A DNA stretch of 64,000 nt from Coriaria nepalensis (Eukaryota > Streptophyta > Magnoliopsida > Cucurbitales > Coriariaceae): the NCBI GenBank assembly GCA_027186245.1, contig CP114485.1:11188001-11252000 (forward strand). Direction: 5' to 3'. Both the position numbers and the translations under genes were made by a program. Of the stretch, positions 48,501 to 60,294 are shown piece after piece. The notes under the pieces are model-generated. The model was not told the DNA's origin. It searched no databases and was given only the letters and a program-made list of their open reading frames with translations. How positions within the stretch are numbered: the stretch's first letter is position 1; the number at the start of each line of letters is the position of its first letter.

Positions 48501-49198
48501 GGCACCGTATCCTATATATTTCCTTTCTTTCATATCCAATGCCATGTCCATATAGATACTTCCTTGACTTTATGAATTGGAAAAGTTGGAAGTTGATGAG
48601 GTAAGAAGATGGTTCATATTTGCTTAATTCCATTTCTGTTGCAGATAATTTAGCTGCCAATTTTAGCAGGGAACTAGCGGACTATATTATCTATATAATA
48701 GATGTGTCCGGTGGTGATAAAATTCCCCGAAAAGGGGGCCCAGGAATCACCCAAGCCGATCTTCTGGTATGAATTTTATCCTTATCTTACCCAAAGACTA
48801 AATATCTATCAAGAGAAAAAGAAGAAAAAAAAAAAGGAGATCTAGTAGGAGGCACCACCCCTTGTCAATGAACTGATTTCTGCTTTGTGTTAGGTAATAA
48901 ACAAAACTGACATTGCCGAAGCAGTCGGAGCTGATTTGGCTGTCATGGAGCGTGACTCTCTTCGAATGCGGGATGGGGGCCCCTTTGTTTTCGCTCAGGT
49001 TAGTTCCATAAAACTCTACTTGTATTAATGTCAATCCAACCTTATTCTGGATTTTCTTTTAGTTGTTTGTTGGTTAGGTGGTATGTTTCAGTATTCAATA
49101 ATTTTATGTTTCAGGTAAAGCATGGGGTTGGGGTCGAAGAAATTGCGAATCATGTTCTAAGGGCTTGGGAAATTGCTACCGGGAAGAAACAACGTTAG
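45596..49198 (+). CDS. UREG: Urease accessory protein G (UreG), Ni-dependent GTPase
   Basis: Exons are 45596-45726, 45828-46019, 46936-46996, 47589-47790, 48645-48766, 48894-48998 and 49115-49198, giving 298 residues. Residues 7-43 are a His/Asp-rich stretch, a plant-type nickel-binding extension. Then come the conserved [15 protein letters not shown]-loop GPVGTGKT (103-110), the [20 protein letters not shown] block, the metal-binding CPH (161-163), [15 protein letters not shown], and the guanine specificity motif NKTD (239-242). With UreD and UreF it delivers nickel to urease using GTP hydrolysis, permitting urea nitrogen recycling. Intron 2 splits the codon of Gly108 inside the P-loop and contains a small MITE-like hairpin element. 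The start ATG is directly followed by the His-rich region. Confidence 0.96.
46312..46440. mobile_element. Short MITE-like inverted-repeat element in UREG intron 2
   Basis: 129 bp with terminal CTCGAAAAA / TTTTTCGAG and nearby subterminal GTATCTCATACATC / GATGCATGAGATAC. It can fold into one hairpin. Target duplications are unclear. Confidence 0.6.
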
Positions 49199-49942
49199 AA
49201 GAATATCTTTGGAAAAAAAAAAAAAGGTTGAAATTTGATCAAACTGCAGTTTGGTGAATCAGTAATTTGCAATGGAATTTCTTTTTTGCTGCAATATTTT
49301 TAGATCTGACTGAAGTTTAGAATGGGATGTCAATGACTGTTATCTTAACTCTGAAAAACCATTGGATGGAGACTGTTATGAACTTTGTGACCTCAAAATC
49401 AAGTTGTGTTTGGAAAATCTTTTGGACGTTAAAAACTATTTATCTATTTTAGATTTAAACTGAAGTTTTGAACTGATTAAATATTAGATTCAAACATGGA
49501 TTTCAAATATTTTTCTAAATCTACATGGTGAGGTTTACTATTTTCTTGAAGGTTTTAGGATTAAATTGTTAAAAACTAATTTTTTGTATTAGAATCGAAA
49601 ATGGTTTATTTAGTTGTGATTTTTTGTAATATAAAAATATATTTAATTTTATTTTTGTGGTTAGTTATATTCTATTTATTTTATAGAATGAATTTAATTT
49701 ATTTTTCTGATCGGATAAAAATTAATTATTCTTATTAATTATTTAAATATTAATATTAAGAATTTAAAAAATATATATAATTTTAATTTTAATTTTAATT
49801 TTTTAATTTCTTCACGAATTCATTTCATTTTATTAATAATTTCAGTAATTTTAATTACGCACGTGTGAAAGAGAACCAAACGAGCCATAATATTACGTTC
49901 TTTAGAGAGAGAGGAGAGAAAGAGAGAGATAATTGGGTAAAA
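49199..49942. other. UREG 3' flank and CCDC174-like promoter
   Basis: AT-rich with no gene. A purine-rich GAGAGA tract at 49903-49929 lies in the leader of the next gene. Confidence 0.5.
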
Positions 49943-51740
49943 ATGGGGGAGGAGGAGGAGAAGAAGAGGAGGGTGGTTGTGGAATCGCTAGGATGGCTAA
50001 CGGAGTCGTCGATCATGCCGAAGAAGCAAAAGGCCATAGGTGGTGTTGGTGCTTCCTCGATAATGGAGCTCAAAGCTCAGCTCTACAAGTCGCAGGAAGA
50101 ATCCAAGAAGTCCAAGGATCTCGGTGGCCCCGATATTGAGTTCCATCGCGCCAAGAAGAAAATCACTCCGACCGACTCTTACTCCGCCAAGAACTCCGGC
50201 GTCGAAGCCCGCGCCCACACGTACTTTCTTTTTCCTTATAGATTGTTTGCTTGTTTTTGTTTCTATCAACCATATCTGTTATTTTGATTGAATTGAGGGG
50301 GTTATTTTGATCGCTGAGAAATTTCGTGGAAAAATGAATGACATATTAGGGATACAAATATGGAGAAGTCGATCTCAGCATGGTTCAAGCTCTTAGTTTT
50401 GGCTGTAACATTTTTTAGAAAACCCGAATTTTCCTTTCGCTTTTTCTTAATATGCAGAAGGGAGCATCGATTTCATTATTTATTTTATTCGTTTTTTTAT
50501 GGAAATGGAGTAGCATAGTAGTAGAAGTTCGTTTTATGAGAATGGTTGGAACAACTTAGAGAGTATATGCTTGCATATTAGAATGAATGCAAGTACTCAT
50601 TCATTCACCGTGCAAAAATGAGTAACTGGAGCCATAAATTACATTGAGAAACAGGGCCACGAGCTCTCTCTCTCTCTCACACACTGAAACGGGCTGTTGA
50701 TTTTTCTTGATATAATTTACCTGGCCATGAACTTTTCTGGATTACATATCCAGTTGTAAGCCAGATGAAATCATTCTGAATTTCTCTCTTGAATACTAGA
50801 TTGCTGCAGATTAACTTGTTCTGTCACATGAGATAGTCATAAAATAGAAGTGAACATCATCATTCTGAAGTATTAGATGTTATCGTTTTTTGCTTGTCCT
50901 GCTTTAATTTGTGTTGTTTCATATTATTTGCCAAATTCTATGTTGCCCTGTCTCTAGGATGAACTTGTTTTTGTGTACATCCAGGGATAAGCTAGAGCTA
51001 AAAGCAGTCAAAGATGGATCAGTCAGCTATGCTGCATTAGAGAAGAAGGCTGCATTGTATGAGAAGCTAGTAAAAGGAGAACTTTCAGATGAGGAAGATA
51101 AGGAGAAGTACTGTGTTGATTTTTTTCGCAAGAATCTTGAGCAGGATGATTCACAGCCACAAAGTCGTGATGCTTTTGTGACAACAGCTCCTGAAAATGA
51201 AGATGACGAAAGTGACACCTCGGATTTGTTTAACACAAGAACTGTTGGGCTTGGAAAAACAACTGGGCCAATGGACAGCCATGAACATAAGCGTTTTGTG
51301 ATGTAAGTTTCTCTTTCTTACTCTTTCTTCAGGATATTAGCTTCTAGATTTTAGTGATGAAGCTTGAAACTGAGTAGCAAATTGCTATGACGGATTTTTG
51401 GGGTCTCTTGATTGTTAGCACCATAATATAGATAGATCTACTAACGACTAAAAAAAATAAGGGTGGTCATTTTTTTATGGGGCGAGAGACTAAATAGTGC
51501 AAAATGCATGGGTCTGTTGGCAAATTCCATCTGATTTATTGTTCCCATTTAACTAAACGTTTAATTTTGTCCTCCAGGGAAGTTCACGAAGAAGCAAATC
51601 AAGCAAGAGAGAAGGCTTCCGAATTGAAATTGCATAGGCAGGAACAAGCCACGGTTCGCCGTGAGAAACTTAGACTAGCCTATCTCCAAAAAAAGCTTGA
51701 GAAATTGAAGGCCTCATCTTCTAATCCAGAAAAATCATGA
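49943..51740 (+). CDS. CCDC174-like nuclear coiled-coil protein
   Basis: Exons are 49943-50220, 50985-51302 and 51578-51740 (phase 2 introns), giving 252 residues. The N-terminus is acidic then basic (MGEEEEKKRR). The conserved SSIMELKAQLYKSQEESKK block follows, matching the CCDC174 signature in which a Ser-Ser-x-x-x-LKAEL start precedes a coiled coil. The centre is acidic with YEKLVKGELSDEEDKEKYCV and VDFFRKN. The C-terminal third (VHEEANQAREKASELKLHRQ, VRREKLRLAYLQKKL) is a basic coiled coil. In animals CCDC174 is nuclear and associates with the exon-junction factor eIF4A3. The plant role is not known to me. The start is chosen at the first ATG of the frame. The open frame upstream has no ATG. 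Confidence 0.85.
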
Positions 51741-52010
51741 TGGCTTTTCTAATTTTTAATTTTTTTCTCAACCATCAATGTACAATTTTGCACTTGTAAA
51801 TGATGTTATTAAATGACGACAATAGCTAAATTTTGCACAAAATTGTTTGCCCTTGGCTTCTTCATATTCTTTACTCCTTAGTTGGTTTTTTCGCTTCTGA
51901 TTTCAATTATTATGAGAGATCGTTCAAAAGATTGCAGGATATCTTCTCATTGATGAGGTTAAAAAGTAGGATAAATTTTCTGAGCCAATGCTACCAAAAC
52001 CGAAGAAGAA
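51741..52010. other. Spacer
   Basis: 3'UTR of the CCDC174-like gene. No other feature. Confidence 0.4.
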
Positions 52011-52093
52011 GAATGTAGGTGGGATTGAATCCACACCCTCTCTCGAAGACCAAAACCTTAATCCGGCGCCTTAGACCACTTGGCCATTCTGAT
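52011..52093 (-). tRNA. tRNA-Leu(AAG)-like, probably degenerate
   Basis: On the minus strand the D arm GGCCAAGTGGTCTAAGGCGCC, the anticodon arm CCGGA-TTAAGGT-TTTGG (loop anticodon AAG), a long variable arm and the T arm GTGGATTCAATCCCAC are in the order of a plant type II tRNA-Leu. The acceptor stem does not pair: 5' ATCAGAA faces 3' CTACATT with only two matches. The body is well kept and both internal promoter boxes survive, but with this acceptor it is probably a tRNA pseudogene. Confidence 0.55.
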
Positions 52094-52415
52094 TCTTCGT
52101 AAATTAGTTATAGTTATCGTTAATTTACACTGCAATTCTTCTCTTGGTTCAACCTGCACTGATTTACATGTGCAGCTATGATCAACAAAAGAGGCAGCAG
52201 ATCTATAATTAGAGTGAGTTTTTTACCATACCGAAATAAAGGCACAAGCTAGAATAGGTGCTCATTAGTATTTCTAACAACATACACCATTATGATACAT
52301 AGTTGCACGACGATGAAACAATGATACACAGATAAGTAAACATTAGACTTGATTTGTACTAGGAAACGAAGAAATCAATTTGATAAAAAGCTTAAAGGGG
52401 GTTGGAATTTTATTT

Positions 52416-54555
52416 TCATTGCTGCTTTATGGAGCCGAAAAGGTCCTTGTAGGAACACTTGGGAGCATCGGCACGAGTGGCTATTTCAACAACCTCGTAA
52501 GAAGCCTCTGGATGGACAAGTGCCTCAACGGCTACTTCTGCAACGACATCTCTAGAGATGGAGCCTTCATATAGAGTGTCCTACATTCCAGTTTATTCAA
52601 ATTCAGTTTCAACCGTGTATCAAAATGTATCATAAATACTAATAGTTACACAAACCCCAATTTACCTAATACTTAATCAAATTGCACCCTTTTTATTTGT
52701 CAATTTTTACATGTACGGAAAAAATTACAGTACCTCTGGTTCCATAATGAGATTTCCTGACGGTGGATCGTTTCTCAACCCACCAGACCTAATGATCGTG
52801 TAGTTTATGCCAGATTTCCTGATATGCTGCTCTGCTTGAAGCTTGGCAATTAAAGTGAGCCCAAAAACATTAAGAAAAATGTAAGCCGGATTAAATATTT
52901 GCCCCATTGCTGCTCCATTTACTAAGATGGAACTGATCAGAATGAATCTGTTCACCCCAATTTTACGGCATGCTTCCACCAGGTTTACCGTCCCAAAGTT
53001 ATCAACCTACATATATTTAGAACTTCATCATTTCAAATATATGAAAAAGGAGGGGGGAAAAAAGAAGATTACTTTAGTACTTTAAGTTTAGAAGTAAATT
53101 GAAAAACGGGAAAAGCATAATAAGCCAAGATGATCCACAAAAAAGTTTATCACAATGAGAGAGATTCTTAGGTTATCCGGTTCAAGTGGACTATCCACTC
53201 CCAACACGACCGAGTTTATGATGTGGCATGCTCTAATTGGTCTAATTCACATAGACCGAGTTCATCTAAGAATTTATTTTCAAGCAGACTCCAAACGATA
53301 AGGATGAAATCCCTAATAGCGTGAACAAGTTTTTTACTAACCTTCCATGGCGTAAATAAATCCCAACTGGGGCGAAAACCAGTTGCACAAATTACAGCTT
53401 CTGAATCATCGCCTATAGCTTCTGCTAACTTTTCAGACCCTTCTGTTACATCCGCTCTCACCTGTAGAGAGATTTTTAAATGTACTTTGTGACAAACCAA
53501 AATAAGAAATGAAAAATATGCCAAAGATTAAAACCCAATCACATAATATGCTTGTTATATATCTCTTCTCTCTGTCTTGTTCATCTATTATTTGAATAAC
53601 ATACTTACAAAACCAAGTAAATTAAGATAAAATTATATTATAAGCATATACCCAGTTGAATTTGCAATATATGTTAGATACTAGCTAATCTGGGAAAATA
53701 GATGAACTCACAATTTGTAGAGCCGGGTTGTCTTGGGAAAACGTGGATTTAGCCTTGTCTATGTCTCTAACACCGGCTTTTACAGAAATCCCCTTTGCTA
53801 GAAGCTGCTCGACTATTCTTTTTCCGGTACTTCCAGTTGCACCCACCACAAAAATCTTCTTCTTTACATTTGGATTCGCTTCTTCTGCTTTTTCTGTAAC
53901 TTCTATAATTTCACTCCCTTCCATCTAACCGAAAATGATACAAAACACACAATCACTAAACCGAGAAATTCGAAGGGCTTTATTCCAATTCCACTAATTC
54001 AGTTATATGTAATGAGAAATTTTCATCCTAAACTCCACACAATACTTGAATATTTTCCTGCGCTTTCGAGGAAAACAAACAGAAACAAACAGAAAGGTCT
54101 ATTTCTTCACATTTGCATCAGCTTCAGATTTTTCTATCACCTATATGATTGCCACTGATTCAGTAGAGTAACTATAAGAGTCATCATATGTCATCTGGGT
54201 TTTAGTCAATTAATGTGAAATAACCATCCTGAACTCTCGTATACTTGATATTTTTCAGACATTTTCTTGGAAAACAAACAGTGCATAACGCTAAAATCAA
54301 TAATGAGAAACAATTTTCTTTCCTTCTTTCTTTTTATCACTAGAAATGATAAAATTAAAAGGTACGGATATTTTAGATTACCTTAGTGGAGCTGAGGAGG
54401 GAAAGAGACCTGGTATTTCTCTTGATGGATATACAATAAGAGAGATAAGAGAGAGAAGAAGACGGGAAGTTGAATTGATGGGTGTGAAAATGGAAGATTA
54501 TTAAAGAGTAGAGAGGAGAGCTCTTTGGGACGAAGGACAGAGTGAGACTGGCCAT
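52416..54555 (-). CDS. Chloroplast NAD(P)-binding Rossmann protein, At2g34460-like
   Basis: Exons are 54382-54555, 53712-53924, 53342-53461, 52734-53006 and 52416-52580, all phase 0, giving 314 residues. Exon 1 is rich in Ser, Leu, His and Phe without acids (MASLTLSFVPKSSPLYSLII), as in a chloroplast transit peptide. The mature part starts with IFVVGATGSTGKRIVEQLL, whose GATGSTG (86-92) is the dinucleotide-binding motif of atypical short-chain dehydrogenases. It continues with AVICATGFRPSWDLF, NRFILISSILVNGAA and YTIIRSGGLRNDPPSGNL. The family includes plastid thylakoid or plastoglobule-associated NAD(P)H-binding proteins. The substrate is unknown. It lies downstream of KAS I and HMGB14-like genes on the same strand. 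Confidence 0.92.
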
Positions 54556-54559
54556 TCAT

Positions 54560-55134
54560 TCCCCCCTCTAGTACAGATTTCTCTTTCTCCTTCTACAAGT
54601 CACTTCTTCTCTTGCCACGTCACCAACGCCTTTTCTTAAGGTGTGCAGAAACCTCTATTATATTTATTTATTTAATTTATTTATTTAATTTATTTAATTT
54701 AAATAATTACTTTTTTCTAATTTAGGAAAAAATTTGGAAAATTAAAAAAATTAGGATAAATGAAAATAAATAAAATTTATTTAAATTTGTTAAGGGCTTA
54801 CCTTGAAAATTTTGTCTATATAATGATATCATATGTACATAATTACTAGCAAATTGACAATTCATATAATTAAAGAATGAAACACAAATGGACAAAAAAG
54901 CCCTCAAACCCCAAATAATTAGCTATCAAATTTTTTAAACTTAAAAATATTATTATTATTATTATATTATTATTTTCATCATATTACAATATTATTATTA
55001 TTATTATTACAATATTACAATATTATTATTATTATTATTTTCAAACGAACATTGACTTACAATCCTAAATCAAAGTTCCAATTCACATATTAATAATGAT
55101 AAAAAAAAAAAAAAAAAAACAAACAAACAAATTG
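54560..55134. other. AT-rich spacer with (ATT)n tract
   Basis: Promoter side of the NAD(P)-binding gene and 3' flank of KAS I. TTATTATTATTA-type microsatellite at about 54945-55040 and an A-run at 55101-55119. Confidence 0.6.
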
Positions 55135-57483
55135 TTAGGGCTTGAATCCAGAAAACGCGACAACCGAGTTATGTCCACCAAATCCAAACGAATTTGATAG
55201 GGCTGAAACCATCATGAAAAAAAAAATAAAAAAAACATAATAACTATATAAAGTTAATTTAAATATAATAATATTAAACTAACAATTTATTAAAAAAAAT
55301 AAAAATTAATTACAATCTTAAAATCACTAAGACAGGTTTAATGTTTGCTTACCAACGTTAACTTCAAGTTGTTGCTTTTTGTTTGCAACGGTGTCGAAAT
55401 CAAGCACAGAAGGCTCTGGATTCTACAATTACCAAATGTGAAAATAGGATAAAAATAAAATTAATAAAATTCATGGAGCTGAATCCTCTTATGATAAGAA
55501 AGAAGAACTAACAAAGAGAAGTGAGAACCAGAAAAAAAGAGAGAACATACGAACTGGTTTATGGAAGGATGCAACCATCCGGTTGTTATGGCTTTAACGG
55601 TTGCAATCGCTTCTAAAGCCCCGGCCGCGGCTAGGCTGTGCCCTATTATAGACTGCGAAATTCATACACAATTAAAATCATTACGGACTCTATCCCAAAA
55701 CACAAAACAAAACAAGCATGCCTTGGTTGCGTTGATTTTGATCTCGGATGTGTTCTTGAAAACCTTCTTGATAGCATTTATCTCGGCCACGTCGCCGGCT
55801 AGAGTGGACGTTGCATGTGCATTAATGTAGTTAACCTAAAAGAAAAACCGAATATTACGACGATCGGCATTTGATAGTAAAAAATATTTCCAGGTAGGAG
55901 TAGTAGTACCTCTTGGGGAGAGACATGGGCATCCTTGAGGCAGGTCTGAATGCATGAAGAAACGCAAACTCCATCGGCTCTTGGATCGGTGATATGATAA
56001 GCATCACAGTTAACACCACCTCCCAAGTACTCGGCCAAAATAGGGGCCTCACGTTTCATCGCATGCTCCATACTCTCCATTACCTTATCAAGGAACCCAC
56101 ATCAATACCTAATGCTGAATGCAAGAAAAACACATACAAACAAGAAAAAAAACATATATCATCTCAAATGTATGATACTTTCACATGGTTCGTATGTTTT
56201 TGTTTATAAAATCGTTCATAGCAATAAAGATCCAAGTTACCTCACATTCTATCACTCCATTTAGGAAAACCTAGATGCTAGTTTGAGACTAAAGTTAGTT
56301 TAAGCCCAAACGTAATCTTATTTAGATTATAGTTTACTCTCGAATTACTGTAACTAAAGCAAGTCTTATCCGAAGCTCCCGAACCCGAAGGCAACATTGA
56401 TGGTTAGAAAAAAAAAAAAAAAAAAGTATCATATGCAGGTAAAGGCAAGTCTTTACCAATACTCCGGCGCCTTCTCCCATAACAAACCCATCTCGATCTT
56501 TATCCCATGGCCTCGAAGCAGTTTTTGGGTCGTCGTTTCTCTGGGACAAGGCCCTACACGCAATAAAACCTCCGATACCAACAGGAATAATAGCGGCATC
56601 AGTCCCACCGGCAAGCATCAAATCCGCATCTCCTTGTCTGATGTGATTAGCAGCAGCGCAGAAACAAAAATTGGAAGTAGCACAAGCGGTTGCGATCGAA
56701 TAGGTAGGACCCATAAAACCGAGGTCGATCGCAAGCAAGCTTGACCCTATATTTGAAATAGTTAAAGGAATAAAAAATGGGTTTATATTTCGAGGACCTT
56801 TCTCTATAAGTGCTTCAACAGCATTCGAAAAGATGGTTAGACTGCTCATCCCAGTTCCGACAACCACACCGGCCCGTTCCTTGTTAATCTGCACTTATAT
56901 GTAACATAAGGTTATAAAATTTCATTACAAGAAATTTTAAGCTACACATTGAACATGTCCTCTAACGGTTGGAATATATATTCTATATATATATTTAACA
57001 ATAAGAAAATTAAAAAGAAAAATTCAATCCGTCAAGGTAGAAGTGAACCTTGGAGAGCTTATTATTTCCAGCAAGATGAGCATTTTCAAGAGCTTTCTTG
57101 CCGGCAACCATGCAGTAACGAAAACAATCATCAAGCTGGCGGTCATTCTTGGCAGCAATATAACCGTCAGAACTAAATCCACGAATCTGACCAGCAAACT
57201 GGGTCGGAAACTTAGAAGCATCGAACCGGTCAATTGGGCCGATCCCACTTTCACCAGAGAGAAGCTTGTCATAGAATGCATCAACGTCGGTTCCAAAAAC
57301 AGAGACAAGGCCCATTCCGGTTATGACCACTCGTTTCTTTGGGTCCTTCTCGCGCTTGGGAGCAGAGAAGGAGAACGCAATGATGAAGGAAGACGAATGC
57401 TTTCTGGTAGTGAGCTTGGTTTTGTGAAATGGGGTCAAGGGGGAAGGTTTGAGAGATAGAGGGAGGGATTGAAGAGATTGCAT
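55135..57483 (-). CDS. KAS1: 3-oxoacyl-ACP synthase I, chloroplast (KAS I)
   Basis: Exons are 57049-57483, 56457-56888, 55910-56083, 55722-55835, 55551-55652, 55353-55422 and 55135-55202, giving 464 residues. A Ser/Leu/Pro-rich transit peptide precedes KKRVVITGMGLVSVFGTDVD. The catalytic triad is Cys214 (TACATSN), His354 (NAHATSTLAGD) and His390 (SIIGHS), with Lys385 (INATK) and the C-terminal loop FGFGGHNSVVAFSGFKP. KAS I elongates acyl-ACP from C4 to C16 in plastid fatty-acid synthesis. The start is the first ATG. An upstream in-frame TTG at 57552 is not a credible start. The intron between 55722 and 55652 uses a GC donor (AAG|GCATGC), and every other intron is GT-AG. It differs from typical KAS I at several otherwise conserved spots (for example SLAAAGAL for CLGAAGGL), so a diverged KAS I paralogue is possible. 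Confidence 0.94.
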
Positions 57484-57928
57484 GGTGGTGGAAAGAGGAA
57501 AGAGGGTGATTGAGGTTGTTGGAGAAGTGATTACGGGAAATATGAGCTTCAAGTGAGAGAGATCAGAGGGGAAGTCTTTCCCTCGGGTTTGTTTTTTGTA
57601 TGTTTTGGGTTAGCTCACTTTGATTTATCAAATGCATGCGTGGGAAATTTGATTTCTTGCAGTTCGGTAGAGAAGATGCATTTTTTGTATGTTTTGTAGC
57701 GTTTTGGTTTAAACTTGTTTGGAAAAGTTGAGTGTAATTACTTTTTAAGCTAAACATTTGGGGATAGTTTGCCCAAAAGTTAAATCATTGCTCTAATTAT
57801 TGTTTACTACTTTGTCAATGTAAAACAAATGTTTTGCATCACTAACTACACCTTGCTAAATCTGCTTGACAAATAATCATAGAAAGCAATTCCAAGACCT
57901 AATTTATACAAATGAAGAGAATTTCTAG

Positions 57929-58003
57929 GGTGGACCGTGTCTACGAGAAACCGATCAATCTCAGTCACACACAAGATTGATGTGACCGTAGACACGGTCC
58001 ACC
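57929..58003. repeat. Perfect 17-bp stem hairpin
   Basis: GGTGGACCGTGTCTACG (57929-57945) pairs perfectly with CGTAGACACGGTCCACC (57987-58003). Inside, ATCAATCT (57954-57961) pairs with AGATTGAT (57974-57981) around a 12-nt loop. The 75-nt fold could be a tiny MITE or a small-RNA precursor. It lies between KAS I and the HMGB14-like gene. Confidence 0.75.
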
Positions 58004-58096
58004 AAGGGTGATGCTGCCCTTTCTAACTTCTGGAAAAGAGACTAAATATTCTTAAATGCGATGATGTACAGACAATCATAAAGACCTCTCTAGCCT

Positions 58097-59903
58097 CTAC
58101 TCTGAAAATTCAGACTCAGTATCCTCATCAGATTCTTGATCCTCACCACTTTCCTGCAAATAGAGGGAAAAAAAAAAAAACCTCAGTCCATCAAAACCTG
58201 ATTTTGTTCTCCATTGACCACTAGTGTTCCTTTTAAGACTAAAGCAAGAAACCAGCAATTAACCGTATAAGCTTACCTTTCTCTTTATATATTCTGCCAT
58301 GACTCTATCAAACTCTGCTCGTTTTTCAGTAGCTACATCATAATATTGTACCTTTTCCTGTTACAGACAAAGAAAGTTAATACGATGAAAAAAAATAGAA
58401 AAACAATAATGTCAAGGAAAAAACATAGTGTTAAAAAGGCTACTAATTAGAACCTAAGCTTATGGATGGCATTGACGAATGTTATACACAATTCTTTTTT
58501 AGAATTTCCAACTTATTGGTGGTGTCAATGTCTTCCCCAATTGTGTTTAAAATCTAAATTCAAATGTCTGATTGAGAACAACAGATTTGGATTTAAATAT
58601 CTTGCATGATCCTTTTTTGCTAAATGAGGGACAACTACACAATACCATCTACAATGAAAAGACAATTCCAAAATAGATGAGTTGATGTTCTTCAGAAATT
58701 TCAAAATCCATGGGACAGCCAATCCTTATCAATGATGTATTCAAGCTGAAAAATGAAAGGGTTACTCCAATCATTAGACTTTAAATTAGAGATAAGGGCT
58801 GCATAGACATGACCAACCTCATATGTCATTGTTTTCCACTTTTCTCCACAAGCCTTGCCAACCTGAATGATGGAAGTATCCGTTTCATGACCAAAAAATG
58901 AGAGAGGATAGGCAAGAGAGAAGAAGAAACATTGTAACTAACTAGCAGAGCCAAAAAGTGTTGAGGAAACAAGTAATTACTTACATCACGCATTGACTTG
59001 ACATCTGGATTCTGTTCCTGAAATTCCTTGCGGAAGTCATCCCTCAAAAATCAAACCAAAACTTGATTTTAGCCTTTAGAATATAACTAAAGTAGATCGA
59101 AGACTCAAGAAGCATAGCATGAACATTTAACTCAAGTCAGATGGGTAGAGAGATCACCTCGATACGGAAGGGAAACAACAAGCAACTTCAAAAACACATA
59201 AAAAGAATTTTCCAACATGAAGGTAAAATTAAGCTTCAAAAGCGGCTGAAATTAAAACTAAAAGGACAATGAAACAAGAGGAGATGAGAGAGAAAGAACT
59301 TACAGAAAATAGAAGAAAGCAGTGGGAGGTTTCTTCGGCTTCTTGGCGTCAAATTTAATATTTTTCTTCTTCTGATTCCCTTTCCGCCTCTTTGCTATTG
59401 TTTTCGGTCTCTCTTCTTCCTCCTCATCCTCTCTTACTCTTCTCTGCCTCGCCGACCTTCTCATCCGGTCTTTCGATTTTACAGGCGATGCCATTTCCCT
59501 GAGACAAAAAAAAAACCAATTAATTATCCATCGTCTCACCATGAACGCAGAAAATTAAAGAAAACAAACTAGAAACCCCCAAAATTACAAGCTTAGCAGC
59601 TACTGAAACTAACCAGCTACACAAAATTGATCGAGTAAAATAACAACCAAATACCAAAATTTTCCTCCCATTCAGTTTAGCAGCCTACAAATTTTCATCT
59701 ACTCGTTTTCTTTTTCCTACTACTTCCTCACACTGTTTTCTGTTTATTTTCTTACTAACCAAACAGAAAATTAACGAGCAGAACGCAGAAAAATCGGTGA
59801 CGGATACGCTCTGAAGGATAGAAGAGTTCACTTACTCGCTTCTGGAGTGGACAGAAGCCGAAGCTGAGAGAAATTTCCGAGAGGTCTTCGCTTTACCCGC
59901 CAT
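58097..59903 (-). CDS. High mobility group B protein, HMGB14-like
   Basis: Exons are 59836-59903, 59304-59498, 58985-59042, 58818-58862, 58277-58357 and 58097-58153, giving 167 residues. The first ~75 residues are basic and low-complexity (MAGKAKTSRKF; RMRRSARQRRV; KRRKGNQKKK) and probably nuclear-localising. One HMG box runs from KKPKKPPTAFFYFL (about 75) through FRKEFQEQNPDVKSMRDVGK and KWKTMTYEEKVQYYD to AEYIKRK (about 149). It ends in a short acidic tail (ESGEDQESDEDTESEFSE). HMGB proteins bend DNA without sequence specificity and assist chromatin and transcription complexes. Neighbouring NAD(P)-binding and AGL29-like genes mirror At2g34450 (HMGB14) and its flanks. A second in-frame ATG in exon 2 (MASPVKSKDRM) could also be used. 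Confidence 0.9.
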
Positions 59904-59909
59904 TGCTTT

Positions 59910-60222
59910 CAGAAATCAGAGCTGTGGCGCTGCTCTACCTCTTCTTCTTTGGGCATTCATTTTCGGCTTTTTAAATTTCACTCGGTTTATCGGGCCATCG
60001 GGTTGGGCTTATATTTGGGCCGTCAGTTCGGGTTTCTACTTCCTTTGCTCTTGCTTAATGATTTTTTTTTTTTTTTTGTTTTGCCAAAACTCTTGCTTAA
60101 TCTTTAGGCAAGTGGTTATTGAACATTAATTTTCCTACGCATGGAATGGGAAACAAGCCCTAAATCAATGCCAGAAATATACGAAAGAATTAATCAATGC
60201 CATAAACGCATATCTTTCTCTC
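59910..60222. other. Divergent promoter region, HMGB14-like and MADS genes
   Basis: About 390 bp separates the two divergent start codons. CGGGCCATCGGGTTGGGCTT and TTGGGCC near 59990-60020 are site II-like motifs on the HMGB side. Confidence 0.5.
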
Positions 60223-60230
60223 TATATAAA
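60223..60230 (+). promoter_or_regulatory. TATA box of the MADS gene
   Basis: TATATAAA lies 65 nt upstream of the start codon, a near-ideal plant TATA box implying a short leader. Confidence 0.6.
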
Positions 60231-60294
60231 GTAGTTTTTTTTTTAAACCTAGCTTAGCTTGAAGAGAAGCTCTTTTCCCTTATACACACCAACA

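Noticed and set aside
56397..57459. Plus-strand frames of 115 and 138 codons
   Set aside because: Antisense shadows of KAS I exons, whose catalytic residues are on the minus strand.
57484..57552. Longer KAS I N-terminus
   Set aside because: The in-frame upstream codon is TTG; the first ATG at 57483 gives a normal transit peptide.
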